From: Cotesia glomerata | Lineage: Eukaryota; Arthropoda; Insecta; Hymenoptera; Braconidae | Assembly (NCBI RefSeq): GCF_020080835.1 | Contig: NC_058160.1 | Location: forward strand, 1,302,001-1,366,000 | Length of the DNA: 64,000 nucleotides | Reading direction: 5' to 3' | Shown here: positions 23,012 to 37,634 of the stretch, piece after piece | How the letters are laid out: every line of letters begins with the position of its first letter | Position numbering within the stretch: the stretch's first letter is position 1 | Position numbers and translations under genes: made by a program | Notes under the pieces: generated by a model | Seen by the model: the letters and a program-made list of their open reading frames with translations, nothing else | Told to the model about the DNA's origin: nothing | Databases searched by the model: none

Positions 23012-26000
23012 CTGCAATTTATTAAAATATTTTTGATAGAAAATATTTAAGGAAACAAAATTTAAAAGGTTCAAATTTGGTAATTTTTTCTAAAAATTTG
23101 AAAGTTAAGATATTTAAAATTTTTTTTATTCGCTATTAAATTGAAGAAAAAATGAAAATTAAGTTAGGTGACATTTTTAAATTAAAAATAATTTTTTTTG
23201 AGAAAAAAAATTCCATGGTAATTTCGCAAAAGTCGGGCTCCACACAGAAAAAAGGTTCACTAGAGTCAAGAAAATGTTTTTCTTCCTAATTATTTTCTTG
23301 AGCGAAAAAAAAATTTTTTTTGACCAAAAATTGACAAGTGTTTACTCAAAGCAATTTTTGATCTTTTGATTTTTGGACTTTGTTAGAATTTAAAAATATT
23401 CAGAATATATTAAGATTTTTTAACAGTGTAAAAACTTAAAGAAAAAATTTAAAAAATATTTTTTTTTGTCCAAAGTCAAAAGTTCAAATTTTTTTTTGCT
23501 TAATAATGGAAGTAATTTTTTTTAATAAAAAAATCAAATTAAAAGACCAAATTTTTTTTTGAATTTTTTTTTCTACATATGGAATTAAATATAAGTAAAT
23601 AAAAATTTTTGGATTTGAAAAATTCTACAACTATTATTTTAACAATTTTTGTTTTGATGATTTGAACCAGATTTTAATACACAGAAAAAAGGTTCACTTG
23701 AGCTAAGAAAATATTTTTCTTCCTAATTATTTTCTTGAGCGAAAAAAAAATTTTTTTTGACAAGAAATTTCACTTATTCCAACAAAATTTATTTTCTTGC
23801 TTTAAGAAATACGTATCTTGATCCAAGAAAATTTATTTGAGTCAAGAAAATCTTGTATTTTTGAGAAAATTCAGCCTCGAAGCTCCAAAAAATTTAGTTC
23901 TTGATAGAAGTAAATTTTCTTGTCTTGAGAAAATTTCTCTCTTGCTCCAAAAAATTAAATATAAAGATAGAAGTTAATTTTCATTAATAATTTTATTGAT
24001 TAACATGTCAAATGGGAAGATCAAATAATATTTCATCATTTTTTTTCATTCAATATGTATAATTGCAAGCTAAAATAATATAAAATGGGTATCAAATATT
24101 CAAGAGAAAAATTTTTTCATGGTGAGAAAATTTTTTTCTCAGCTGAAGTAGGTGGCGCTGCTTCCCTAAAGTATCTAAAAATCTTGATCAAATATAAAAA
24201 TTTATTGTATCAAGTATTTATGATAATTTGAATTAAGAAAAAATGACTTCCACCAAGAATAGAATTTAAAGAAAAATTTTTACTTCGACCAACACAACTT
24301 CGGTCTTCTTGCAAGCACTCGAAAATTTTCTTGAGCCAAGAATTTTATTCTCCAGTCAAGAAATTTTTCGTTCTGTGCACCTATTTTTGAGTGTAAAAAT
24401 CGAAAAATTGATCTTTTTTCAAATTGTTCTTCTTCACGGCGAATTTATGATAAAAAATATGAAAATTGAATATTTTGGTGACTTTTTTTTTCATTTTAAG
24501 TTAAAAAATTTACGATGTCATTTTTTCCGGTCATTGAAATATTTTTTTTTCTTAAAGAGCTATAAAAATAGAATAAATTAAATAAAAAATTTAGAATATC
24601 ATTATTTGAAAATTTTTTAAATCGTAAACTTTTGAGCTTCTCAAGATTAGAGAAGATTTTTGGTAGCAAAATTTTCTAAGATATAATTACCTGCAAAATG
24701 CAACCTTGGAAATTTTCTCTAAAAGCTAGAGGCTGCTGATAAAAAGGCTCTAATGTTTTCCTCGCTGTGGTCGTTTTCGCTTTGGCTATACATTTTTTAC
24801 CGTTCACCAAGTAAACTTTAACATAAGGAGCTGAAAGAAAGATAAAAAACCCATAAGCTTTCGTGTTGACTAAAACTAAACTCACAAAATTGTGATCAAG
24901 TATTGATGGATCAAAAGTAACTAAAATCGACACAAAAATTTTTGATGACTACGAGAAAGCAGGAAGGTGTTAAATATTTAAAGAAAGGTAATGTAAGAGG
25001 ATATTAAATAAGAATTTGAAGAAGAAATAGAATTAAAAATATACCTGGAAGTACTTTACTGCCTGGTTTCGGCTGGAGATCTCTTGCCCTAACAACTTCG
25101 ACTTCTAAATAGCCCTTGGTATAATTCAGGGCCAACTGTATGTCACCAAGTGAAGATGCTCCGAGTACTTGTCTGCCAACTAATTGACCCGGTCCAAGGC
25201 CGTCGATAAATTCACTGAGTTGCCCTCCTTCGCCCGTCGATCTCAAACACGGAGACCAACTATTGTTTCCGTTGTTAAAAAATAAAAAAATTCCGATTAG
25301 TTTATTTTAATTTGATCTTACTTTTAGTAATTACATTTTATTTTATTTTATTAATCAATAGGAAAATTCGCTTACGATAGGAGGTACTTTTTGAGTAAAG
25401 TACTTCTACTAGTCGAGTGACGAGAAATAATAGTTTACAAAAGAGGAAATTTTAATAAATAATAAATTTTTTTTTGGACCTTCGACGAAAGCTTTGAAAG
25501 GATTTTTGATAATAGTAGTAAGTATTATATTGGAATCATAAGAGTTTTTTGTTAGAGAATTGGTTTTAGGTTTATTAGTAAGTAGTAGAAAATTTTTGGA
25601 ATTTTTTTTAATTTTATAGAATAAAATTTTTTTTACACGGAAAAAAGTAAACTGTAAAATTCACTTGGATTCCGGTTAATTTTTGTAGTTTCAAACAGTA
25701 AAGCGGACATCGGGGTGGTAAAAATATAAATATTACAGAATTTAATGTAGAAAGTGTAAAAGCCACAATTTATAATTTAATATCGAAAATAAGTGATTAA
25801 TAGCTGTCACTATAGTAAATAACGACTCTCTCATCTTAAAGAATTACAGTTTCAAACAGTAAAAATTACCGTTTCAATATATAGTCCATACTATGAGGAG
25901 AAGGGGGAACTCAGGTGAGGAGAAGGGGGTCTCACACTGGAAGAATTTAACATTTGAAACAGTAAAAATTCTACTCTTAAAATATATATTTTACCAGTCC

Positions 26001-29000
26001 AAGAAAGTCAATAATTAGTTTGATTTTTAGCGTTGCTTTTAAAATTTACCATTTTACTTTGTAAATATTGACGTTGCTTGCATTAGAAATTTAGCAACTA
26101 TATTTTATACTTTTTACATATAATGCGATTATTTTTTAGGTGCGAAATGATAAATATCAAAGTCAAAATTATTAATTATTATACTTTAACATTTTCGACA
26201 TTCACATAGTGAGTATTACTGTTTGAAATAGTATTTTCTTTCATGTAAAGAATAAATAGTAGCATTTAAATGATAAATATTACATAGTAATTATTAAAAT
26301 CACGATTTTACTAATTGAAATGGTAATTTTTAGCAGTTGATCATTAATTATTATAAATCGACTATTATTTATTACAATTTACTCTTTTCCGTGTACACGG
26401 AAAAAAGTAAACTGTAAAATTCACTCGATTCCGGTTAATTTTTATAGTTTTAAACAGTAAAGTGGACATCGGAGTGGCAAAAATATCAATATTACAGAAT
26501 AACTTAACGTAGAAAGCGTAAAAGCCACAATTTATAATTTAATATTGAAAATAAGTGATTAATAGCTGTCACTATAGTAAATAACGACTCTCTCATCTTA
26601 AAAAATTACAGTTTCAAGCAGTAAAAATTACCGTTTCAATATATAGTCCATACTATGAGGAGAAGGGGGAGCTCAGATGAGGAGAAAAGGGTCTCACACT
26701 GGGAGAATTTATCATTTGAAATAGTAAAAATTATACTCTTAAAATATATATTTTACCAGTCGAAGAAAGTCAATAATTATAGTTTGATTTTTAGCGTTGC
26801 GTTTAAAATTGACCATTTTACTTTGTAAATATTGACGTTGCTTGTACTAGAAATGTAGCAACTGTATTTATACTTTTTACATATAATGCGATTACTTTTT
26901 AGATACGAAATGATAAATATCAAAGTCAAAATTATTAATTATTATACTTTAACATTTTCGACATTCACATAGTGAGTATTACTGTTTGAAATAGTATTTT
27001 CTTCCATGTCAAGTATAAATTGTAGCATTTATATGATAAATATTACATAGTGATTAGTAAAATCACGATTTTACTGTTTGAAATGGTAATTTTTAGCAGT
27101 TGATCATTACTTATTGTAAATTGACTATTATTTATTACAGTTTACTTTTTTTCGTGTACAGAACTTGATGTAGAAAGTGTAAAAGCCACAATTTATAATT
27201 TAATATTGAAAATAGGTGATGAATAGCTGTCACTATAGTAAATAACGACTCTCTCGTCTTAAAAAATTACAGTTTCAAGCAGTAAAAATTACCGTTTCAA
27301 TATATAGTCCATACTATGAGGAGAAGGGGGAACTCAGATGAGGAGAAAAGGGTCTCACACTGGGAGAATTTATCATTTGAAACAGTAAAAATTATACTCT
27401 TAAAATATATATTTTACCAGTCCAAGAAAGTCAATAATTATAGTTTGATTTTTAGCGTTGCGTTTAAAATTTACCATTTTACTTTGTAAGTATTGACGTT
27501 GCTTGTACTAGAAATTTAGCAACTGTATTTATACTTTTGACATATAATGCGATTATTTTTTAGGTACGAAATGATCAATATCAAAGTCAAAATTATTAAT
27601 TATTATACTTTAACATTTTCGACATTCACATAGTGAGTATTACTGTTTGAAATAGTATTTTCTTTCATATAAAGAATGAATAGTAGCATTTAAATGATAA
27701 ATATTACATAGTAATTATTAAAATCACGATTTTACTAATTGAAATGGTAATTTTTAGCAGTTGATCATTAATTATTATAAATCGACTATTATTTATTACA
27801 GTTTACTTTTTTCCGTGTACTTTCTTCAAATTTATTTTTTATCTAAAAATTTCATAAAATTATATGAAATTAAAAGAAACATTTTTTTTTACAAGTGAAA
27901 AAAAATTCCAAAAAAATAAATGAAAATATTTAATCCAAAATTAGTGTTGTAGATAATTAGCAGGTTAATTATGAAAAAAGTATGGCATCCATTACTTAGT
28001 ACTTGATATATATAAAAATTACGTATAGTAAAAAAGAAATACATAAATAAAGAAAGGCTGCTTAGTAATAATTTATTTATAAAAAACATACCAAGCCTTA
28101 GTCATGCAAAAATCATTCCTCACGCATAATCAATAATTAATAGTAAATATACAGATAGAAAAATGATTTATTGTTAAATTGTATGTTAAATCAGCTGTTC
28201 GTTACTACGGCGGCCATGTGCGCTTTATTGCGCAGGCGCGGAACTCGCAATATGGCGGCTGGCGTGACGATCAGCTGATTTTGAACTCCATGCCATTTAA
28301 TTTTAATATATTTGTATTAGTATAAGGTTAAATAATAATATATTGAGTAAAATAAATAAATTTCTAAACTTACTCAACTGTTCACCGTTCTTCTCAATTA
28401 AAGTACAATTACAAGATATTTGAACCGAAAAATAAAAAAATTTACGTGAAAAAAAAACTAGTCCTAGTTAAAACATTTTTTTTTACAGAAATAGGTTAGT
28501 GAACTTTTAAAATACAAGTACAATATTTTACACAAATTTTTTTTCATCGCTACTTTCATTTTCGTATCCACAAATCACACAACTATGCTATGGTTATATA
28601 TTATAAATATAGTTTCCTATTAAAATTTTATCTACACTAGGCAATTTTTTAGCTACGATGTACGTTGATAATTATTCACTTAGTTTAGTAACAAATTTCA
28701 TTTAAATAAAATTCAATACAAAAGTGATTTATTTACAATAATAAAATTAGTATAAAGTGCGTTACACAGTATACAGTAAATAAGTGTTTGATTTTTGGGT
28801 TTTGGAAATGTTTCATTTGCGCGTAGCGGTTGTGGGAGTGTTTTTTACAGTCATTTTTTTTTTTTTACCAATAAAATAACAGAGAAAATTTTTCAACCCT
28901 TAGTTATCATTAGCGCCAAGATTTTTACCGCAAATTCCAAATAACAATTCATTATGTATGGTTCAAATTTTTGATATCATGGAAAAAGTATTGGTCCTAC

Positions 29001-32000
29001 TCAGAAAAAAAGATTCACTTGAGCCAAGAAAATATTTTTCTTTCTAATTATTTTCTTGAGCGAAAAAAAAATTTTTTTTGACAAGAAATTTCACTTATTC
29101 CAACAAAATTAACTCTTGCTTTAAGAAATAGGTATCTCGATCCAGAAAATTTATTTAAGTCAAGAAAATCTTGTTGTTTTGAGAAAATTCAGTCTCGAGC
29201 TCCAAAAAATTTAGTTTTTGATAGAAGTAAATTTTCTTGTCTTGAGAAAATTTCTCTCTTGCTCCAAAAAATTAAATATAAAGATAGAAGTTAATTTTCA
29301 TTGATATTTTTATTGATTAACATGTCAAACGGGAAGATCAAATAATATTTCATCATTTTTTTTCATTTAATATGTATAATTGCACGCTAAAGTAATATAA
29401 AATGGGTATCAAATATTCAAGAGAAAAATTTTCTCAAGGTGAGAAAATTTTTTTCTCAGCTGAAGTAGGTGGCGCTGTTTCCCTAAAGTATCTAAAAATC
29501 TTGATCAAATATAAAAATTTATTGTATCAAGTATTTATGATAATTTGAATTAAGAAAAAATGACTTCCACCAAGAATAGAATTTAAAGAAAAATTTTTAC
29601 TTCGACCAACACAACTTCGGTCTTCCTTCAGGCACCCGAAAATTTTTTTGAGCCGAGAATTTCGTTCTCCAGCCAAGAAATTTTTCTTTCTGTGTATAAA
29701 AAATTTCTTGAAACAAAATTCGTTCAAAATTCATTTTTATAAAAAATATTTCCCTTATGTTTTTTTCTTAGGATCAATAATTTCACGGTAATTTCAAAAG
29801 TAAGATTAATAATCATCAAAAAATTTGAACTTTTGATTGCGAATATTAATTTTGGAATCACAGCGAAAATATTATATTGGGTTTTTTTAAAAAAATCGTA
29901 AGAAACATTTTTTCAGACAGTTAAATTTCAAACAACTTTCATTTAATAAATTTTTTATAAGACCAAAATTTTCGCCGTAATAATAAATATTTGAACCATT
30001 TATTTTAAAATTGCGGAAACCATTTTGGCCCTAGTTATAATTTATAAAATTTTTTTTCCATAGTTGAAAATAATAAAATAATAAAATTTTTCAAAATCAT
30101 AATTAAGGGTTGCATGAGAGTATTTTGTATTTGTTTAATGATTTTTAAGCATTTGTTTTTGGTCCTAAAGAAAGACACAGTCATGTCATTTTTCACTTCT
30201 CTAATACCAAAAAGTGTAGAATATTATGAAAACAATTTCAAAAATGTAAAAATTTTGAGAGCTAATTTCAAAAATATTTTTTTGGTATTAGAGACGTGAC
30301 TTTCTAATCGGGGATGTGTAACATATAGAATAACATTTAATTGGTGCATTAAAAGATCCATAGTGGTGCAAGTCGCAACATTTGCATTGTAAACAAGCAT
30401 TAAGCCAAACCACAGTAACATATATTAGTAAACTTTGTTCTTGTTGTAAATAATATATAATAACGTAGATAACTTTGGGGGAAAAGGGATCAGGCAGTTA
30501 ACAAACAATTGTTTATATACAGATTCAAATTCAAAAATATTCATTTTGTTTATTAGTTTGATATTGGTCGTGATTTGAAGAAACTAAATTTTTGTAAAGT
30601 GTGTTTGAGTAATTTTCTAATAACTTAAAGAAATTTTCTTTTAAAATTAAAAGGAATTAATAATTATTAGTGCTAAAATTTTTGCCGAAAGTTTAAAATA
30701 ACAATTTATTATAAATAGCACAAATTTTTTATATTAAGAGGAAAATATTCGTCCGATAAAAAAATTGTTTAAACAAAATTTCAAAATTGAATTTTATAAA
30801 AAAAATGTTTATAAGTTTTTTTTAAATCAATATTTTCGCTGTAATTTCAAAAATAAGATTCATAATTATCAAAAAATTTTAACCTTTAATTATGAACGAC
30901 CATTTTTTCGCAAAATTAAATTTTGAAGTTTTATTCAATAAGTTTTTTTATAGTACCAATATTTTCGCTGTAGTATTAAAAATTTTAACAATTTATTTTA
31001 AAATTGCCGCAAAAATTTGGACCCTCATAATGACATTTGTAATTTTTTGATATGATTAGCTATTATTTTATTTATTTTGTAAAGTTAACTAACCAAAAAA
31101 ATAAATAAAATCTCAAAAATTAAATAAACATTTAATTTTATTAAATAAAAAATGTAATTTTAAAAAATTAAAAACATAAAGTTTAAAATAATAATTCTTC
31201 ATGTATTAAATTTTTTTAATTTTACGGAAGAGCCCGGCAAGTTTTACGGACAAAAACCTTAAAAGTTTAAAGATCGTCTCACGATTAGAGTTCAATTCAA
31301 TAATTTATTTCATGAATTTAACAAAGAATTTTAAAGAAAATTTCTTTCTCTGTAAAGTATATTTAAAATAAAAATTTTTTAAACCAGTAATTTATTTATA
31401 ATATTAATCATCGTCGTTTGTTTAAATTTATCGACGTAATAGCGCCAATAAAGTTTTGAATTTACAACTGAACAAAAATAAACTTTTTTAATTATTAATT
31501 ACGAGGATAATGTGTTAAATACTAATTATTATGTTGAAAGTTTTCAATGTGTAGTTACTCATGTGTAAAATAGAACATTAATTTAAATAATTAATAAACG
31601 GATACACAAGTTAAGAAATAAATAGCGATATGTTTATATTTTTGACAAATAATAGCAATAATTTAAGTAAATTATTTTTAGTCAGAAAAAAAATTATTCT
31701 GAAATTTTATAAAAAATTTTTATTTTTATTTAAATTAATTATTTGGAAAAAAAATTTTTTTAAATGAAAAAGGATTAAATACAAAAATTAAACAATACCA
31801 TATCGCAATTTTTTTCTAAAAAAATGAAAAACGAACAAAGGAGCCACATAAATAGACACACTCTCACATAATAAATTACAGATTTGTATAATGTGGTACA
31901 ATAAATAAAAATAATATTTATTAAACAAAACTCATTAACATCGGGAGTCATAAACATGTAAACGAATAAAAGAATAAAACACACAACAAACAAATAGTAA

Positions 32001-35000
32001 TAATAATTATAATTGTAATTGTAACAATAAAGTATTGATTAATATTAATAATAATGATAATAATAATAATGATAATAATACTAATAAGTGAGTAGGTGAA
32101 AGTAGAGATAGAGAATGAGAGGGACGCGTTCGTCTCGTCGAACAGTCGTATATTATTAGATAATTACCTATATTATATATAATTAATACATTCAAGTGTT
32201 GATAGTTTCATGGTCATAAATAATTTATGTACACGTATATTTATAAGAGTGCTGCAATTGTAACAAAAATTGATTTTTCATCATTTTAAATGTTAAAAAC
32301 AATTTTTTATTTTACAAATTCAAATTTTTATCACGCTAATGAAGACTTAGATTATCTCAATAGCTTCCGTTAATTTTTCTAGAGTGAAAAAATTAACAAT
32401 TAGATTTTTAAAAATTTTTTTTACCAAAATTATTTATTTTGACTTCTGAAAAAAATTTTCTACTTCACTGAGAAAAAAAATACTTTTACTCAATTAACAA
32501 TTTCTTGGTTCAAGAAATTCGATGACGATCAAATATTCTATGATATATTACATATTTAAGAAATGACCTTGTATCTCGTAAACTATTGAAATTTTTAAAG
32601 ATATAAGCTCATCCCGATGTTACACTTATCAAGACCTTTCATTTGAGTACCCACATCAATTTTTTATATATTTATATATATTATATATATGTATGTATGA
32701 AAAATATATCAAAAATGCATGTGGGTACTCAAATGAAAGCTCTTAATGAGTGTAACATCAGGATTAGCTTATATCTTTAAAATGTATATTATATATATTA
32801 CAAATTTAAGAAATGACCTTGCATCTCGTGAACTATTGACATTTATAAAGATATAAGCTCATCTCGATGTTACACTCATCAAGACCTTTCATTTGAATAC
32901 CCACATCAATTTTTTATATATTTATATATATTATATATATGTATATATGAAAAATATTTAAAAAATGTATGTGGGTACTCAAATGAAAGCTCTTGATGAG
33001 TGTAACATCAGGATTAGCTTATATCTTTAAAATGTATATTATATATATTACAAATTTAAGAAATGACCTTGTATCTCGTGAACTATTGACATTTATAAAG
33101 ATATAAGCTCATCTCGATGTTACACTTATCAAGACCTTTCATTTGAGTACCCACATCAATTTTTTATATATTTATATATATTATATATATGTATATATGA
33201 AAAATATGTCAAAAATGCATGTGGGTACTCAAATGAAAGCTCTTGATGAGTGTAACATCAGGATGAGCTTATATCTTTAAAATGTATATTATATATATTA
33301 CATATTTAAGAAATGACCTTGTATCTCGTGAAATATTGACATTTATAAAGATATAAGCTCATCTCGATGTTACACTCATCAAGATCTTTCATTTGAGTAC
33401 CCTCATCAATTTCTTATATATTTATATATATTATATATATGTATATATGAAAAATATATAAAAATGCATGTGGGTACTCCAATGAAATCTCTTGATGAGT
33501 GTAACATCGGAATGAGCTTATATTTTTTAAAACGTCAGTATTTAAGAAAGTACAGTGCAATTTAACAAAAGTCATTATTTAATATATCAAAATTTTTATT
33601 ATTTATAGTTCACAAGTTACGGCAGTCACATAGTGACTGCAAGGTTGCTAGTCAATTATTAATTTCTGAAGAGAAGAGCATCAATATTTATCTTTGGATG
33701 ATATACAAGAGAATAGTTTTATTTAAATTAAGTAAAAATTATTTCAATCAATTTAACAAGTTCTTGAGCTAAGAATATATATTCTTGAAAATTTTCAAGA
33801 ACATGAATTCTTGTATCAAGAAAATTTTCTTATTAAAAGTATTTTTTTTCTCAGTGTTTTCAATTAAAAATTCTGTCTAAACAAGAGATCCAAAAAATTC
33901 ATAAAAATTCTTTTTTATAGAAGTTAAATTTGCTAAAAATAATCTCCGATAAAATTTTTCCGTATCTCGAGTATTTACCCCACAATTAAACTTTAAAATT
34001 TTCCAGCGTCTAAGCAATTACAATTGCAACCTCTCGATAACAAAATATGTGTATAAAAATCATAAACATTTCCATATTTATTGAGAACACGCCTCGAAGA
34101 TTTGTTTAGGCATTACTTACGAACTTGCTTCAGAACTCGAGATCGAGTTGAGGGATCCGGCGGTGTCGCTGGCCACCGAACCCGGTTGTTTGGTGGCACC
34201 AAGCCTTTGGTACATCGGCACGACCTCCTGGGACCTCTGAAAGCTGCTGGGGGTGCTGTTCCGCTTACGGGTAACAATACCAGAGCTCCTTGAGTCCAAG
34301 TTGGATCCGACCACGCTGATGCACTCTGCGTTTTTAAACCAAACAAGAAATACCGCTAACTATTTCGTATGCTTTTATTTTAAACCTCCACTCCTATAAT
34401 TTCCCTAAATATTGTTCTTGTATTTTATAATTATTATTATTATCATTATTATTTAACATCATATCATTCCCTCCCATTCTCTATCACACACGCCAGCCAT
34501 ACAAAACAATACAATGTTGATATCCATCCATTTATCTCATCAGTCGTCTGGACTTCCGATGGATTTATCATTTTTTATTTTACCTGCCAGAATCATTTTT
34601 ACACTCCAGTATTTTTTTTTTTTTGACGAGGTTTGAATTGTGTTTTGGGAATTTTGTTGGTAAAGTGCTGATTAGTTGGCAATTTTTTATAAGAGTATTT
34701 ACATAAATTATTATTATGTGTGAGGACAAAAATAGTGAATTTTTTTTTAACTTATTAATTTTTGTAATGAATATTTCTTATTAAACATTTGTGATTTTTT
34801 ATATTTAATCAAGCCTTAAAATGAAATTTTACAATAAATATTTTTTTTTATCTATTGATAATTCATTAATTTAATTAATAATTAAAAAATAAATTGTCTT
34901 GAAATAAAAAAAGTGATTTTAGTTAGTAAAAAAATAAATGAAAATTAAAAAAAAATTAATCATGATAAATAAATTATTAAAAATTAAAATTTTACATTTT

Positions 35001-37603
35001 ATGACTATTAAAATTTATTTTTAAAGTAATAATTCGTAAATTTACAAGTATAAAATGCAATTATTTATCGAGCGCGATGTTTTCAGTAAGAGTCGTAGCT
35101 GCGCGTTAGAAAATTACTACTTTGCACACGCTTAATACTCGAGCTAAAAACATCGCGCTCGGAAAATAATTACAGATTGAGTCTATTCTTTCTCTGAATA
35201 TTTTTTATACTTTAAAAACATTTTTTAAACTATCTCAAATTTTTTTATGGATACAAAAAAGCTTAAATTATTAAATTTACTAAACAAAACACTATAAAAA
35301 AATTTTTTTTTTTGTGAAAAAACTAAAAATCTCTTGATAAATATAAAAAAATTGCATGTATAAAATTTAAAAATCAAATGAAATATTTCAATAATTTCTT
35401 TTTTAATTTAAAAATTTTTTAGACTTATTTTTGTATTATCCAATGCTATAATTACTTTTGCACAAAAAAAAATTAACTTGAATAAAGAAAAAAATTTTTG
35501 AACCAAAAAAATAATTCTAAAAATTGAATCAAGTAAAATTTACTCAAACCAAAAAAAGAATTTTTTTGACTAAAATCAAAAAAATTATTTACTTAGTTTA
35601 AGTAATTTTTTTTTTTGCTCGACGGGCAGAAAGCGTCAACTTTCGGCCCGCTGCGCTAAACGAAAGTGCCGCTTCCTGCCTTCGTCGAGCAAAAAAATAG
35701 TATACACTCCAAGGGAAGTAAATAAGAAAGCCTCAGATCACATGTTTGTCAACCTCGGCTTCGCCTCGGCTGACAATTACATGTAATCTGAGACATTTCT
35801 TACTTTACTTCCCTAGGTGTGTAATATACTATTATTCTGTTTATAATTTTCATAGTTTTATTACTCTAAAAAGCAATAAATATCGATACAATATAAAAAT
35901 ACTTCAAATTGTGATTTAAATAATCACATTAATCGTGATCAATGTCACATAAATAATTGTGTCTATCAACATGTACGATACAAAAATAAAAATATGTAAA
36001 ACGTGGAGTCGAATGCACATATAGACATAAATACACTTACGTGATACGCTTACAGAAATAATTACTCTCACCAAATATATATGTGTAATATAAATATAAA
36101 TATACATTCTATCAGAATAAAATTAACAACAATATTAATATAAAAATCAAAGTGTATATTAAAGTGTAGTAAATAATAATGAGCATGTATGTACATATTT
36201 AAAAGCGCGTAACTAAGCGACGGCTATTATAATTGCACTCTAATTGCACTCTAACAGACGCAAAGTCAATCAGCTATCAGCTAATTTACCAATAAATTAA
36301 TTGTTACAAGAATATTCTACAGTAGACCTCGATTAATAGATCATTTTTCTTTAAAAAAATTTTCCACCCCTAATTTTATTTTAATTGCTCAGATTTTCTA
36401 AATATACACGGAAAAAAAAATTTCGTTCTGGTAACGTAACTGTAGAGTTACCACAACTATACACAGTTTACTGTTCGTTGTAGAGTTACAGTAACAAAAT
36501 GTTTTTTAGTTCTGATAACTCAATGTTGTTGAGCTCTCAGAGCTCTACAGGATTGTTCTCAGAGCCAAACGGTATAGTTGGGAGCGCTCTACGTTGCGCA
36601 GTAGTCGAGTGCGCTGACATATTTCATAACCTTCTAAAATGACAAACAGAATTATTTTGTTACTAATCCATATTATTAAAAATAAGGTAAAAGCCCCAAT
36701 AGATGATCACGTACCAGTATATGATCACTCCATGTATCTGTATATCTATATTCACAAATATAGGTATACAAATACATGGAGTGATCATATACTGGTACAT
36801 GATCATCTATTGGGGCTTTTACCTTATATGAGGACAATTAAGTTCCCAATTTATTCATTTAAGGAAATAGATTTTTTATTTGTCAAATTGAATTTCGTTA
36901 GAACAGTTTTGTATTTATGGTTTTGCAAGGTTCATTTGCAGTGACTATTAATTTAATTTATTAATTGAATATATATTGTGATAAGTGATAAATTATCGGA
37001 ATACATTAAAAAGACTCCATTTAACACAAGATAAAATTTGTTTTCGTTTATTTATCTTTTCTTGTGCATATACGGTAGTGATTTTGTGTCCAATATTTAT
37101 TGATATAATTAAGAAAATAAGATAATTTTGTGACGACCCAATTTTTATTGTACAAATAATTTTTATTTGTAATATAAGTTCTAGTATTATTTTATTTCTA
37201 TTATAATACTATTCTTATTTGTCATATACAATTATTGTTGGCAATATAAATTCATTCTGCCGCATGTATTTATTAAATTATCAATGCTAAATCGTAAAAA
37301 AAAATTATTAAGCAGACTTCTAAAAATTTGTTATAGTCTCAGAACGATCCTGTAGAGTTGTGAGAGGTAAATAACGTTTAGCTCTCAGAGCTCAACGATG
37401 CAGAGTTGCAGGAGCCAAACGGTATTGTTACTATAAGAATACGTTAACCTACTGGAACTTTTTACAACTAACTAACTACTATAGAGTTCCTATAGCAAAA
37501 TTTTTTTCTCCGTGTAGTCTTGATAAAATTCCAAAAATAAATTTACCTACCGTACTGTTGATTTAATTATCTAATTTTCATTTCATTTAAAAAAATATCT
37601 ATT

Positions 37604-37634
<31 letters not shown>

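Larger units (their letters stand above)
25260..34120. other. Rim intron 10 (8.9 kb), mobile-element rich
   Basis: Contains the A triple array, the GC-rich island at 28191-28278, a B copy, diverged T repeats, and element S1 with the C2 hairpin array. Between 31050 and 32460 I see only AT-rich sequence. A GC-richer patch at 32100-32150 has no frame. Confidence 0.6.

Noticed and set aside
22805..23074. Reading Rim exon 13 upstream to 23074
   Set aside because: The extra residues lie upstream of a clear AATTGCAG acceptor and would break the conserved join LQ|VTVWGDYGR.
20806..33650. CRISPR-like appearance of the C arrays
   Set aside because: Units are about 250-280 bp, internally palindromic and without spacers, in a eukaryotic intron and intergenic setting.
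34081..34346. Arg/Pro-rich frames at 34081-34293 (+) and 34113-34346 (-)
   Set aside because: Alternative-frame shadows of Rim exon 10, whose frame matches the linker and splice phases.
36639..36944. 101-codon frame
   Set aside because: It crosses the 140-bp hairpin insertion and both flanks of element D, so it is a chance frame over nested repeats.
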